Both the position numbers and the translations under genes were made by a program. A model generated the notes under the pieces. It saw nothing but the letters and a program-made list of their open reading frames with translations. It searched no databases and was not told the origin of the DNA. Below, one piece after another: positions 18,915-27,564 of a stretch of DNA of 64,000 nucleotides (position 1 is its first letter; each line of letters opens with the position of its first letter). Source of the DNA: Streptomyces sp. MspMP-M5 (lineage in GTDB: Bacteria; Actinomycetota; Actinomycetes; Streptomycetales; Streptomycetaceae); contig NZ_KB891884.1 of the NCBI RefSeq assembly GCF_000373585.1, positions 72,452 to 136,451 of the forward strand. Direction: 5' to 3'.

Positions 18915-19814
18915 ATGGAAGAACACGGCACCACGCAAGCAGGGGAAGGGACAAACTCCGTGAAGCCCGGAGGGGCCGCGGCCCGTCGGACCCTGCTGCG
19001 CCGGGTGGTTCCGGTGGCCGCCGCGGCCGGTCTCGCCGCCGGCGGGATCGCCGGGGTCGCGCACGGCGCCACGCCCGGGGCCCAGCAGGCCGCGGCCGCC
19101 GACTTCCCTACCTGGGGCACCCGTTGGGTGGTGCACACCACCACCGACACGCACTCCCCCTCCGTCGGGATGATCGACACCGCCGGGCCAGGACGGGACC
19201 GGATCACCGCCGACTACCAGGTCGACACCGGCCACCGGGTGTGCGAGGGCAGCGCCTTCTCGACCTTCATGGCCCACCTCACCCGACCGTTCAGCGGCTT
19301 CCTCACCGTGGTCGCGGTGGACATACCGCAGGACCGGCTGCCGGGGATACCCGTCCAGGGCGGTCCGCCGCCGCAGCAGCCGGGCACCTCGCGCCAGGAG
19401 ATGCTGGCGCGCGCCGCCACCTGGCTGACCGCCGACAACGGCGCGCAGGTCCCGTACAGCCAGGCCAAGGTCTGGAAGGACGGCTACCGGCAGGACTGCT
19501 CCGGCTATGTGTCGATGGCCCTCAAGCTGCCGGCGCCGGGCACCAACACCGTGGGGCTGGCCACCGACCGCAACCTCACCCGGCCCGTATCGCTCGGCGG
19601 GCTGCGGGGCGGGGACCTGCTCATCGACGCCACGGGCGACAACAACAACCGGCATGTCGTCATCTTCGAGAAGTGGAACAACGCCGCGCACTCCTCGTAC
19701 ACCGCCTTCGAACAGCGCGGCGACCATGGCACCGACCACCGGAGCCTGACCTACGGACTGCCGGGCGGCGACAGCGAGTTCAAGCCCTACCGGCCCGTGG
19801 CGTTCGGCGACTGA
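18915..19814 (+). CDS. Secreted NlpC/P60-like protein
   Basis: 299 aa from the ATG at 18915 (ribosome site GGAGGG). A GTG at 18960 with GGGGAAGGGA upstream is an alternative that leaves a tighter signal peptide (ARRTLLRRVVPVAAAAG..., with two Arg pairs). The mature part has 'DCSGYVSMALKL' with the presumptive nucleophile Cys near residue 195 and 'NRHVVIFEKW' with the catalytic His, as in CHAP/NlpC/P60 cysteine peptidases that cut peptidoglycan. The spacing and the missing polar third residue are not certain, so the enzymatic role is inferred. It is probably exported to the cell wall. Confidence 0.72.
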   Translation: MEEHGTTQAGEGTNSVKPGGAAARRTLLRRVVPVAAAAGLAAGGIAGVAHGATPGAQQAAAADFPTWGTRWVVHTTTDTHSPSVGMIDTAGPGRDRITADYQVDTGHRVCEGSAFSTFMAHLTRPFSGFLTVVAVDIPQDRLPGIPVQGGPPPQQPGTSRQEMLARAATWLTADNGAQVPYSQAKVWKDGYRQDCSGYVSMALKLPAPGTNTVGLATDRNLTRPVSLGGLRGGDLLIDATGDNNNRHVVIFEKWNNAAHSSYTAFEQRGDHGTDHRSLTYGLPGGDSEFKPYRPVAFGD

Positions 19815-19883
19815 ACGACGTGGACGGCGGCCGGTCCTTCCGGCGGGTCCGGGCCACGGAATCCGCGGAGCGGGCGGCGCGCT

Positions 19884-19897
19884 GTTTCACGTGAAAC
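19884..19897. other. parS: parS site
   Basis: Exact GTTTCACGTGAAAC in the gap between the NlpC/P60-like and XRE-type genes. Confidence 0.93.
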
Positions 19898-19999
19898 GTC
19901 ACCGAACGGTCCGTGTTCGTTCCGGATCCGGTAACGAGGGGCACTTCCGTCACAGGGGAGCGGAAGTGCCCCTCGCACGCGCATGGCCACTGTGCTGGA

Positions 20000-20905
20000 A
20001 TGCGAGACGTGCCTGGCCATGAGAACCACGCCACGAACATCCGCCGCAAACCACTGGCCCCGCTCCCCGCCGAACTCTCCGGCCCCGTACGCGACTTCGT
20101 CTCCGCGCTCCGCCGGATGCACGGCGAACTGGGTCACAGCCTCCAGGAGTTGGCGGGACGGCTCCCGGCCAGCCGCTCGTCCCTCTCGCGGTATCTGCGC
20201 GGGCAGAGCCTGCCCGACGAACGGCTGCTGGTGCAGTGGTGCAAGCTCTCCTTCACCGGCGAGGACCGGCTGCCCACGCTGGTGGAGCTGCTGCACCGGG
20301 CCCAGGAGGCGGCGGACGACGCGCCGGCGCCCGCCGCGACGCCACGCACCGCGGCGGGACAAGATGCCGAAGAGCCGCCGGAACAGGCCGAACCGGTCGG
20401 CGCGGAACCCGGGGACCGCCCGCCCCGGCGGCGCCGGCTGCGCCTGATGCTCGCCGGGCTCGGTACCGCCGCCGTCCTCGCCGGGGCCGCGTTCGCCGCC
20501 CTGGCGCTGACCGGCTCCGGTCCCGAAGGCCGGGCGGACGGGGGCGGCGACGGCCGGGGCCCGTCCGCGGCGAGCCCGGGCCCGGCGACCGGCCCCGCCC
20601 AGGTCACCGTGAACAACGTCGAACGGGTCTGCCGGCAGAGCCGTACCGACTACTGCGCGCTCGGGCTGGCGCGCGATCCCTATGCGCCCTACCGGCGGCC
20701 CAACGTCGTGGGCCACGTCTGGCACGGTGACCTGCTGCACGCCGTCTGCAAGATCGCCGACGGGATCACCGTCACCGACGAGGTGGGCGGGCACAGCAGC
20801 ATCTGGTTCCGGGTCGAGCACGGCAGCGGTCCGGCCTGGCTGCCGGGCATCCGCGTCCGGCCGGAACAGCTCGACGACCCGCTGCCCCACTGCGGAAACC
20901 GCTGA
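20000..20905 (+). CDS. XRE-type helix-turn-helix membrane protein
   Basis: 301 aa from the ATG at 20000 (weak ribosome site; the frame is open from 19913). An N-terminal Cro/CI-type helix-turn-helix (about 25-80, 'SLQELAGRLPASRSSLSRYLRGQSLP', cited here as LQELAGRLPASRSSLSRYL) precedes a Pro/Ala/Glu-rich segment, one membrane helix (about 147-172) and an extracytoplasmic domain with four cysteines and 'VVGHVWHGDLLHAVCKI', which looks like an SH3-like fold. The DNA-binding-plus-membrane layout resembles RodZ-like or one-component membrane sensors. The ligand is unknown and the start uncertain. Confidence 0.75.
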   Translation: MRDVPGHENHATNIRRKPLAPLPAELSGPVRDFVSALRRMHGELGHSLQELAGRLPASRSSLSRYLRGQSLPDERLLVQWCKLSFTGEDRLPTLVELLHRAQEAADDAPAPAATPRTAAGQDAEEPPEQAEPVGAEPGDRPPRRRRLRLMLAGLGTAAVLAGAAFAALALTGSGPEGRADGGGDGRGPSAASPGPATGPAQVTVNNVERVCRQSRTDYCALGLARDPYAPYRRPNVVGHVWHGDLLHAVCKIADGITVTDEVGGHSSIWFRVEHGSGPAWLPGIRVRPEQLDDPLPHCGNR

Positions 20906-21056
20906 AGGCCGGGTTTGGCGGGCGGCGTCGGGGAAAGACGAGCGCTGGGCCGTGCGGAACGGACCGGCCCTGGCCTTCCCGGCGGCGGTCGCTATCGTGG
21001 CCGTGCCATGACGTAGCCGCCCCGCTGTCCGCAGTACCTCTCTGGGGGAACCTTCC

Positions 21057-21701
21057 ATGACCGCACGACGCACCCGCCGCCGCTCTGCCGCGTACGCCGC
21101 GCTCGCGCTCGGCCTGGCCGGCTCGCTCGCCCTGACAGGCTGCAACAACACCTCGTCGAAGTCGAAGAAGAGCTCGTCGTCCTCGTCCTCCAAGAGCAAG
21201 AAGCGCAAGATCATCGGTGGTGGCGCCGCGGCGGGAGTGGGCGCGGGCGCGGCGGCCAACCGCCATGTGCCCAACTGCAACCTCACCACCTCCCGGCTCG
21301 ACTTCAGCCAGCAGGCGGGGCCCAAGGGGTATGTGACCGTGCGGTACCGGAACTCCTCCAGCACGCTGAGCTGCACGCTCTACAACGCGCCGCTGCTGTC
21401 GTTCAACCAGGCGAAGACGCCGCTGCCGATGGTGAAGCCGGGTTCGGGCCACGTCGTGACCCTCCGCCCGCACAGCACCGCCTACGCGGTCATCCCGATC
21501 ACCAGCCCCGCGGCCCGGGGCACCCAGCAGAAGAACGTGGCCGTCCAGTTCATGCGCCGCTCCTCGGAGTCCCCGACCACCGACGAGCCCGTGGTCTACG
21601 ACTTCGTGGCGAAGCACGACACGATCTCCGTCGGGCAGAGCAAGGTCACCAACTGGAACAGCAGCCTCTCCGGCGCCAAGCTGGAAGCCGGCGTCGGATA
21701 A
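21057..21701 (+). CDS. DUF4232 lipoprotein, Ser/Lys-rich linker
   Basis: 214 aa. The signal peptide ends in lipobox LTGC with the cysteine at residue 29. A striking linker of Ser and Lys runs (residues 33-48) is followed by a Gly/Ala segment and a DUF4232 domain (about 72-214) with 'NCNLTTSRLDF' and 'STLSCTLYNAP' carrying the two family cysteines. Surface lipoprotein of unknown function, paralogous to 17832-18620. It converges on the thioredoxin-NHL gene with a 53-bp gap. Confidence 0.85.
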   Translation: MTARRTRRRSAAYAALALGLAGSLALTGCNNTSSKSKKSSSSSSSKSKKRKIIGGGAAAGVGAGAAANRHVPNCNLTTSRLDFSQQAGPKGYVTVRYRNSSSTLSCTLYNAPLLSFNQAKTPLPMVKPGSGHVVTLRPHSTAYAVIPITSPAARGTQQKNVAVQFMRRSSESPTTDEPVVYDFVAKHDTISVGQSKVTNWNSSLSGAKLEAGVG

Positions 21702-21754
21702 CTCCCGCCCGTACGCCGGCCGTTCGCAGTCGTCGGACGCTGCCTCGGCCGGGG

Positions 21755-23581
21755 CTACTCGGCGTCCAGCCCCGCCAGCACGAGACCCAGGCGGGCCTCG
21801 CCGTCCGCGGTGATCCGGACCGGGACGCCCCAGTCCTGCTGGTGCACATGGCAGGCCGGGTACTCGATGTCCGGAGCGTCGTCGCAGGACGCGGCCATCG
21901 CCGAGACATGCAGCACGCCCTCGGTCACCCCGTCCGCGAGGACCAGGTCCCGCGCCAGATCGGTGCCCGCGCCCGCCCCCTCGGCGAGGAGTTCCGGCGG
22001 TGTGGCGCTGACCAGCAGCCGCGTCGAGGGCCCGTAGCGGGTGTCGAGCTTCTGGCCGGCCGGGGCCTGGAAGACCACGTCCAGCCGGAGCGTGCCAGGG
22101 GCGATGTCGGTGGCGGCGCGCTGGGTGCGGTGGGCCACCGACTCGACGCGGACCGCCTCCTCGGGAAGGCGAAGACGGGTCAGCCGGTGCCGAGCGGACT
22201 CCACCACCACGATGTCGCCGTCGGCCAAGACCGCCGCGGAGGGCTCCCGCAGATCGGTCGCGAGCGTCGTCACCTCGCCGCTCGCCGGGTCGTAGCGGCG
22301 CAGCGCGTGGTTGTAGGTGTCGGCGACGGCGACCGAGCCGTCGGGCAGCGCGGTCACGCCCAGCGGGTGCTGGAGCAGGGCCTGCTCGGCGGCGCCGTCG
22401 CGGTGCCCGAAGTCGAAGAGTCCGGTGCCGACGGCCGTGCGGACCACATGGCCGTCGGCCGGGGCGTCCGGGTCGCCGTTCGCCGCCCGCTCGATCCAGC
22501 GGACCGCGCTGGTCTCGGAGTCGGCGATCCACAGCCGGTCGCCGCCCGCCGCGAGCCCGGAGGGCTGGGCGAACCACGCCTCCGCGGCGGGGCCGTCGAC
22601 CAGGCCCTCGTTGGTGGTGCCGGCGGCCACCGCCACCGTGCCGTCGGCCGGGTCGTAGGTCCAGATCTGGTGGACGCCGGCCATCGCGATCCACAGCCGG
22701 TCCTGCCACCAGGCGAGATCCCACGGCGAGGAGAGGTCCACCTCGCGCGCCGGGCCGGAGGTCGGCGAACCCTGCCACCACTGCCGCCCGGTGCCGGCCA
22801 CCGTCTCCAGGGCTCCGGTCGCGGGGTCGAGGACCCGGATGGCGTGGTTGACGGTGTCCGCGACGGCGACCCTGCCGTCGGGCAGCAGCGCCAGACCCTG
22901 CGGTTCGTTGAAGGAGTCCGGGCCCAGCCCGCGCTCGCCGCTGCCGATCCGGCGCAGCACCCGCTCGCCGTCGGCCGCCAGCTCCACCAGCTGGTGCCGG
23001 GTGGTGTCGGAGACCAGGAAGGTGCCGCCGGGCAGTCGCACCGCCTTGCCGGGGAAGCGGAGGTCGGTGGCGGCCGGCTCCGGCGGTACGTAGGGGCCGT
23101 CGCCGCGCCGCAGCGTGCCCTTCGCGCCGTGCTCGGCGATCAGCTCCTCGACGAGGCTCTCGATGGCGTGCGCGTGGCCCTCGCCCGCGTGCTGGGCCAC
23201 GACATAGCCCTCGGGGTCGATCACCACCAGCGTCGGCCAGGCCCGCACCGCGTACTGCTTCCACGTGGCCAGCTCGGGGTCGTCCAGGACGGGGTGCTCG
23301 ACGCCGTACCGCTCGACGGCGTCGACGACGGCCTGGTGCTCGGCCTCGTGGACGAACTTCGGAGAGTGCACGCCGATGATCACGACCGAGTCGCGGTGGC
23401 GCTCCTCCAGCTCCCGCAGCTCGTCCAGAACGTGCAGACAGTTCACACAGCAGAACGTCCAGAAATCGAGGATGACAATGCGTCCTCGCAGGTCGGACAG
23501 GGTGAGGTCGTTTCCGCCGGTGTTGAGCCAGCCGCCCTTGCCGGTCAGCTCGGGGGCCCGGACGCGCGCACGTGAAGCCAT
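21755..23581 (-). CDS. Thioredoxin-like / NHL-repeat protein (NHLRC2-like)
   Basis: 608 aa from the ATG at 23581. The N-terminal thioredoxin-like domain (about 1-150) has 'LDFWTFCCVNCLHVLDEL' with the CxxC pair CVNC near residues 43-46, preceded by an extra Cys. A beta-propeller of NHL repeats follows (about 170-500, recurring 'VADTVNHAIRVLDPATG', 'IADSETSAVRWI', 'VADTYNHALRRYDPASG'), then a C-terminal beta domain with several cysteines. No signal peptide is visible from this start, so it is probably cytosolic. The architecture matches human NHLRC2 and bacterial homologues of unknown substrate. It is divergent from the LURP-one gene 64 bp away. Confidence 0.9.
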   Translation of the reverse strand: MASRARVRAPELTGKGGWLNTGGNDLTLSDLRGRIVILDFWTFCCVNCLHVLDELRELEERHRDSVVIIGVHSPKFVHEAEHQAVVDAVERYGVEHPVLDDPELATWKQYAVRAWPTLVVIDPEGYVVAQHAGEGHAHAIESLVEELIAEHGAKGTLRRGDGPYVPPEPAATDLRFPGKAVRLPGGTFLVSDTTRHQLVELAADGERVLRRIGSGERGLGPDSFNEPQGLALLPDGRVAVADTVNHAIRVLDPATGALETVAGTGRQWWQGSPTSGPAREVDLSSPWDLAWWQDRLWIAMAGVHQIWTYDPADGTVAVAAGTTNEGLVDGPAAEAWFAQPSGLAAGGDRLWIADSETSAVRWIERAANGDPDAPADGHVVRTAVGTGLFDFGHRDGAAEQALLQHPLGVTALPDGSVAVADTYNHALRRYDPASGEVTTLATDLREPSAAVLADGDIVVVESARHRLTRLRLPEEAVRVESVAHRTQRAATDIAPGTLRLDVVFQAPAGQKLDTRYGPSTRLLVSATPPELLAEGAGAGTDLARDLVLADGVTEGVLHVSAMAASCDDAPDIEYPACHVHQQDWGVPVRITADGEARLGLVLAGLDAE

Positions 23582-23645
23582 GTGGACATTCAACGTCACT
23601 CCGGTGCGCACGCATTCCGCAGGGGGCATGGGGAACACGTCACCC

Positions 23646-24176
23646 ATGCTGCAATCCCACGGGGAGCACTCCTCCCGCTCCCGCAAGTACTTCGTGCACG
23701 ACCGGATCTTCGGCATCGGTGAGGACTACTGGGTCGACGACGATCACGGCCGGCACGCCTTCCTGGTGGACGGGAAGGCGCTGCGGCTGCGGGAGACCTT
23801 CGAGCTCAAGGACACCGAGCGGCGGGTCCTGATCACCATCCGCAAGAAGATGTTCAGCATCCGCGACACGATGACCATCGAGCGGGACGACCAGCCGCTG
23901 GCCACGATCAAGCGCAAGCGGCTGTCCCTGCTGCGCCACCACTACCGCGTCGAGCTGGTCGACGGCACCGAACTGGACGTCAGCGGCAAGCTCCTGGACC
24001 GGGAGTTCGCGATCGAGTACGACGGCGAGCTGCTCGCCGAGATCTCCCGGCGCTGGCTGACCGTCCGCGACACCTACGGGGTCAACGTCATCCGGGACGA
24101 CGCGGACCCGGCGCTGCTGATCGCCGTGGCGGTGTCCGTGATCCGGATGGCCGAGCGGGAACGGGAGGACGACTGA
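23646..24176 (+). CDS. LURP-one-related / YxjI-like protein
   Basis: 176 aa. The ATG at 23646 has GGGGAAC at proper spacing; the ATG at 23628 is possible, but its ribosome site would be too close. The protein is a single beta-rich LOR domain: 'RKYFVHDRIFGIGEDYWVDDD', 'LRLRETFELKD', 'FSIRDTMTIERDD', 'YGVNVIRDDADPALLIAVAV' with a short terminal helix (fragments shortened in quotation). The family is a tubby-like fold that may bind phospholipids; function in bacteria is unknown. The opposite-strand thioredoxin-NHL gene shares its promoter region. Confidence 0.85.
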   Translation: MLQSHGEHSSRSRKYFVHDRIFGIGEDYWVDDDHGRHAFLVDGKALRLRETFELKDTERRVLITIRKKMFSIRDTMTIERDDQPLATIKRKRLSLLRHHYRVELVDGTELDVSGKLLDREFAIEYDGELLAEISRRWLTVRDTYGVNVIRDDADPALLIAVAVSVIRMAEREREDD

Positions 24177-24414
24177 GGAAGAGCACGACCTACCGGTCAA
24201 ATCCACCGGAACGGGCGGGAATTGGCCGGTACCGCCGGCTCAGCGCCCGTCGGGAGCGGCGAATCGCGCACAGTACCACCGGCAACGCTTTCGAGCGGCC
24301 CCGCCGTCGAACATCCACCTACGATGGTCACCCGAAAGCACTGCCGGGGTGCCCGTGCGCAGCGTAACTTAACTGCCAGACAGCAGCCCGCGTACGAACC
24401 GTTCGAGGGGTCCC

Positions 24415-25239
24415 GTGACCGTCCATCCCAGCCTTCAGTCCTCCATCGATGCCTGGACTCACTCCATAGAAGCGATAACCGAGCTGGTGACACCGCTCGT
24501 CGAGGGGGAGTGGAACAGGGCGACGGACCTCCCAGGTTGGTCCGTACGCGACATCGTCTCCCATGTCATCGGCCTGGAATGCGAGATGCTGGGCGACCCC
24601 CGGCCGATCCACACGCTGCCGCGCGATCTCTACCACGTGCGCACCGAATCGGCCCGCCGGATGGAGGTCCAGGTCGACGTCCGCCGGCACCACACCGCGC
24701 CGGAGATGCTCAGCGAGCTCGAATACACCGTCATCCGGCGTTCCCGGCAGCTGCGGAACGAGACCCGCCAGCCGGACAGCGTGGTGCGCAGTCCGCTCGG
24801 CGAGGAGCGCCCCCTCGAATTCGTCCTGGAACAGCGGGCGTTCGACGTCTGGGCACACGAGCAGGACCTGCGCCGTGCGCTCGGCAAGCCCGGCAACCTC
24901 GACTCGCCCGGCGCGCTGGTGACCCGCGATCTGCTGGTACGGGTCCTGCCCGGCATCGTCACCAACCGGGCCAAGGCGCCGGCCCGTTCGGCGGTGGTCT
25001 TCGACATCAGCGGCTCGATGGAGTTCATGCGCACCGTGCGGGTCGACGACGAGGGCAAGGCCACCGTCGACGGCAGCGTCTCACTGGGGCCGACGGTGAC
25101 GCTGGCGATGGACTGGGACGCCTTCCACCAGCTGGCCTGCGGCCGGGTCCGGCCGGCTGCCGTCGCCGAGCAGATCAAGATCGACGGTGACCGGGAGCTG
25201 GCCCAGGCCATCCTCGACAACTTCGCGGTGACGCCGTAG
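24415..25239 (+). CDS. Maleylpyruvate isomerase family mycothiol-dependent protein
   Basis: 274 aa from a GTG preceded by GAGGGG. The N-terminal DinB/MDMPI helical bundle (about 8-165) has 'LPGWSVRDIVSHVIGLECEML', the metal-binding His region of this family (first 20 residues shown shortened: LPGWSVRDIVSHVIG), 'FVLEQRAFDVWAHEQDLRRALG', and a C-terminal SCP2-like domain (about 185-270). Members use mycothiol, the actinobacterial thiol, for detoxification or isomerisation; the substrate cannot be read from sequence. Single gene followed by parS at 25254. Confidence 0.85.
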   Translation: MTVHPSLQSSIDAWTHSIEAITELVTPLVEGEWNRATDLPGWSVRDIVSHVIGLECEMLGDPRPIHTLPRDLYHVRTESARRMEVQVDVRRHHTAPEMLSELEYTVIRRSRQLRNETRQPDSVVRSPLGEERPLEFVLEQRAFDVWAHEQDLRRALGKPGNLDSPGALVTRDLLVRVLPGIVTNRAKAPARSAVVFDISGSMEFMRTVRVDDEGKATVDGSVSLGPTVTLAMDWDAFHQLACGRVRPAAVAEQIKIDGDRELAQAILDNFAVTP

Positions 25240-25253
25240 CCGACCGGATCGCT

Positions 25254-25267
25254 GTTTCACGTGAAAC
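25254..25267. other. parS: parS site
   Basis: Exact GTTTCACGTGAAAC between convergent genes, 15 bp after the stop of the mycothiol-dependent protein. Confidence 0.93.
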
Positions 25268-25376
25268 CGAAGCCTTCGCCGATGCCGACAGTCTTCGCCG
25301 ATGTCGACGCCGATACCGATGCCGGGGTGCCGCCCCGAGGCGCATGCGCCGGAGGCGGCATGGGCACCGGCCGCTC

Positions 25377-26741
25377 TCAGGCCGGGACGTGCACAGCCTC
25401 GACCCTGCTGACGACCAGCCGCTCCCGCTCGCGCCGGGCCGCCCGGCTGCGCAGCCGCAGGATCTGGGTGACGCCGAGCGCCTCCAGCACGAAGACCGAG
25501 GCGAAGGCGATCCGGTAGTTGTCGCCGGTGGCGTCGAGGAGGACGCCGACGGCGAGCAGGGTGGTCATCGAGGCGGTGAAACCGCCCATGTTGACGATGC
25601 CGGACGCGGTGCCCTGGCGCTCCGGCGGGTTGGCCGGCCGGGCGAAGTCGAAGCCGATCATCGAAGCGGGGCCGCAGGCGCCCAGCACCGCGCAGAGCAC
25701 GATCAGCAGCGCCATGGGCGCGTGCGCGGCGGGCCAGCTCAGGGTGAGCGCCCACAGCAGGGCGGTCGCCACGACAGTGCCCAGCGCCAGCGGCATACGG
25801 GCCGGGTGGTGGCGGGCGATGACCTGCCCGTAGACCAGGCCCACGGCCATGTTGGAGAGCACGACGAGGGTCAGCAGCTCGCCGGCCGTGCCACGGGAGA
25901 GGCCCTGGGCCTCCACGAGGAACGGCAGGCCCCACAGCAGCAGGAAGACCATCGCCGGAAACTGCGTGGTGAAGTGCACCCACATGCCCAGCCGGGTGCC
26001 GGGCTCGCGCCAGGCGTCGGTGATCTGCCGGCGGACGAACGCCGCGCCGCCGTGCTCGCGGGGCGCGGCCGGCGGGGCGAAGCCCTCCGGGTGGTCCTTG
26101 AGGAAGAGCAGCAGCAGGACCAGCACGGCGATCCCGCCAAGGGCGCTGCCGGCGAAGGTCGTCGTCCAGCCGAAGGTGTGCAGCAGCCGGGCCAGGACGA
26201 GCGTGGAGATGAGGTTGCCCGCCATCCCGACCAGGGCGGCGATCTGCGCGATCATCGGGCCACGGCGGGCCGGGAACCACCGGGAGCCCAGCCGCAGCAC
26301 GCTGATGAACGTCATCGCGTCGCCGCAGCCCAGCAGCGCCCGTGAGCCGAGCGCCATGGCGTACGAGTCCGAGAACGCGAAGCCGAACTGCCCGGCCGTG
26401 TACAGGATCACGCCCAGCGCCAGGACCTTCTTCGCGCCCAGCCGGTCGACCAGCAGACCGACGGGTATCTGCATCCCCGCGTAGACCAGCAGCTGGAGGA
26501 TGGAGAAGGTGGAGAGCGCGGAGGCGTTGATGTGGAAGCGGTGCGCGGCGTCCAGGCCGGCCACGCCGAGGCTGGTGCGGTAGGTGATCGCGACGAAGTA
26601 GACCGCGACGCCGATGCCCCAGACGGCCATCGCCTTCCGGCCGCCGGGCGGGTCCGAGGGCAGCAGCCGGGCGCCGCCGGAGCCTGTGCCGCCGCCGATG
26701 GAACTGCTGCTGCCGGCGACGCCGTCGGCACTGCCACTCAT
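25377..26741 (-). CDS. MFS transporter
   Basis: 454 aa with twelve predicted membrane helices and a Gly/Ser-rich cytoplasmic N-terminus. The loop 2-3 motif is 'GLLVDRLGAKKVLALG', the major-facilitator signature, and 'SRALLGCGDAMTFISVLRLGSRWF' fits the anion/nitrate-sugar-phosphate-like branch. Substrate not assignable. Its ATG overlaps the GntR stop codon by 4 bp (ATGA), so it is translationally coupled to that regulator and probably controlled by it. Confidence 0.9.
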   Translation of the reverse strand: MSGSADGVAGSSSSIGGGTGSGGARLLPSDPPGGRKAMAVWGIGVAVYFVAITYRTSLGVAGLDAAHRFHINASALSTFSILQLLVYAGMQIPVGLLVDRLGAKKVLALGVILYTAGQFGFAFSDSYAMALGSRALLGCGDAMTFISVLRLGSRWFPARRGPMIAQIAALVGMAGNLISTLVLARLLHTFGWTTTFAGSALGGIAVLVLLLLFLKDHPEGFAPPAAPREHGGAAFVRRQITDAWREPGTRLGMWVHFTTQFPAMVFLLLWGLPFLVEAQGLSRGTAGELLTLVVLSNMAVGLVYGQVIARHHPARMPLALGTVVATALLWALTLSWPAAHAPMALLIVLCAVLGACGPASMIGFDFARPANPPERQGTASGIVNMGGFTASMTTLLAVGVLLDATGDNYRIAFASVFVLEALGVTQILRLRSRAARRERERLVVSRVEAVHVPA

Positions 26742-27430
26742 CGCTCGTCCCCCTGCGCGAGATTGCGGACCCAGCTGACGTGCCGCTGCACGGCGTCGGT
26801 GGCGGCCTCGGCGTCACCGGCCCGCAGCGCCTCCAGGATTTCGGTGTGCTCGGCGATGTTCTTGGCGATCCGGTCGGGGTGGGCGTGCATCACCGCGACG
26901 CCCATCCGCAGCTGTCGGTCGCGCAGTTGCTCGTAGAGGCGGTCGAGGATCTGGTTGCCGGCGCTGCGCACGATGGCGGCGTGGAAGGCGCGGTCGGTGA
27001 CCGACACGGCGGCCAGGTCGCCCGCCGCGGCCTGCTCGCGCATGGTCTCCACCAGCTCGGCCAGCTCGCCGACCAGCGCCTCGGTGGCGGGCACGGCCTT
27101 GGCCGCCGCGTGCTTCTCCACCAGCAGCCGGGTCTCGACGACGTCGGCGATCTCCTGCGCGGAGACCGGCAGGACCAGCGCGCCCTTCTTCGGGTAGAGC
27201 CTGATCAGCCCTTCGACCTCCAGTCGCAGCAGGGCCTCGCGCACGGGGGTGCGGGAGACCCCCACGGCCTCGGCGAGCTCCCCTTCGGTGAGCAGCATCC
27301 CGCCCTCGTAGCGGCGCTCCAGGACGGCGTCCTTGATGTGGGTGTAGACCCGCTCGGCGGCTGGCGGCTGTTTGGCGGAAGCGGTGCCGGTCTCCCTTGT
27401 GGGGGCGGCGGGCGTGGGCGCTGAGGGCAT
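26738..27430 (-). CDS. GntR family (FadR/FCD) regulator
   Basis: 230 aa. The N-terminal winged helix (about 25-90) has 'LTEGELAEAVGVSRTPVREALLRLEVEGLI' (shown in part as VSRTPVREALLRLE), typical of FadR-subfamily GntR proteins. The FCD effector domain (about 95-215) carries the metal/ligand residues Asp...His...His within 'VTDRAFHAAIV' and 'EHTEILEALRAGDAEAA'. The ATG at 27430 gives a sensible N-terminus; the frame extends 14 codons further. First gene of a two-gene operon with the MFS transporter, whose substrate is probably related to its ligand. Confidence 0.9.
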   Translation of the reverse strand: MPSAPTPAAPTRETGTASAKQPPAAERVYTHIKDAVLERRYEGGMLLTEGELAEAVGVSRTPVREALLRLEVEGLIRLYPKKGALVLPVSAQEIADVVETRLLVEKHAAAKAVPATEALVGELAELVETMREQAAAGDLAAVSVTDRAFHAAIVRSAGNQILDRLYEQLRDRQLRMGVAVMHAHPDRIAKNIAEHTEILEALRAGDAEAATDAVQRHVSWVRNLAQGDER

Positions 27431-27564
27431 GCACACAGGATAGATACAACAGATCGGTGGGCGGTACACCATTCCGCGATGCGGACGATCTCAGGGGTGT
27501 TTGTCCTGGTAGGGGCGTTATGGAGGCGGCTGGGGCTCACATCGAGCCACCGGCCGCCCTGTGT

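Noticed and set aside
20772..23615. 947-residue minus-strand frame
   Set aside because: Out-of-frame reading of the thioredoxin-NHL gene, Arg/Gly/Pro-rich.
25261..25518. 85-residue plus-strand ORF after parS
   Set aside because: Starts inside parS, Asp/Ala/Arg-rich, overlaps the MFS gene antisense; no ribosome site.
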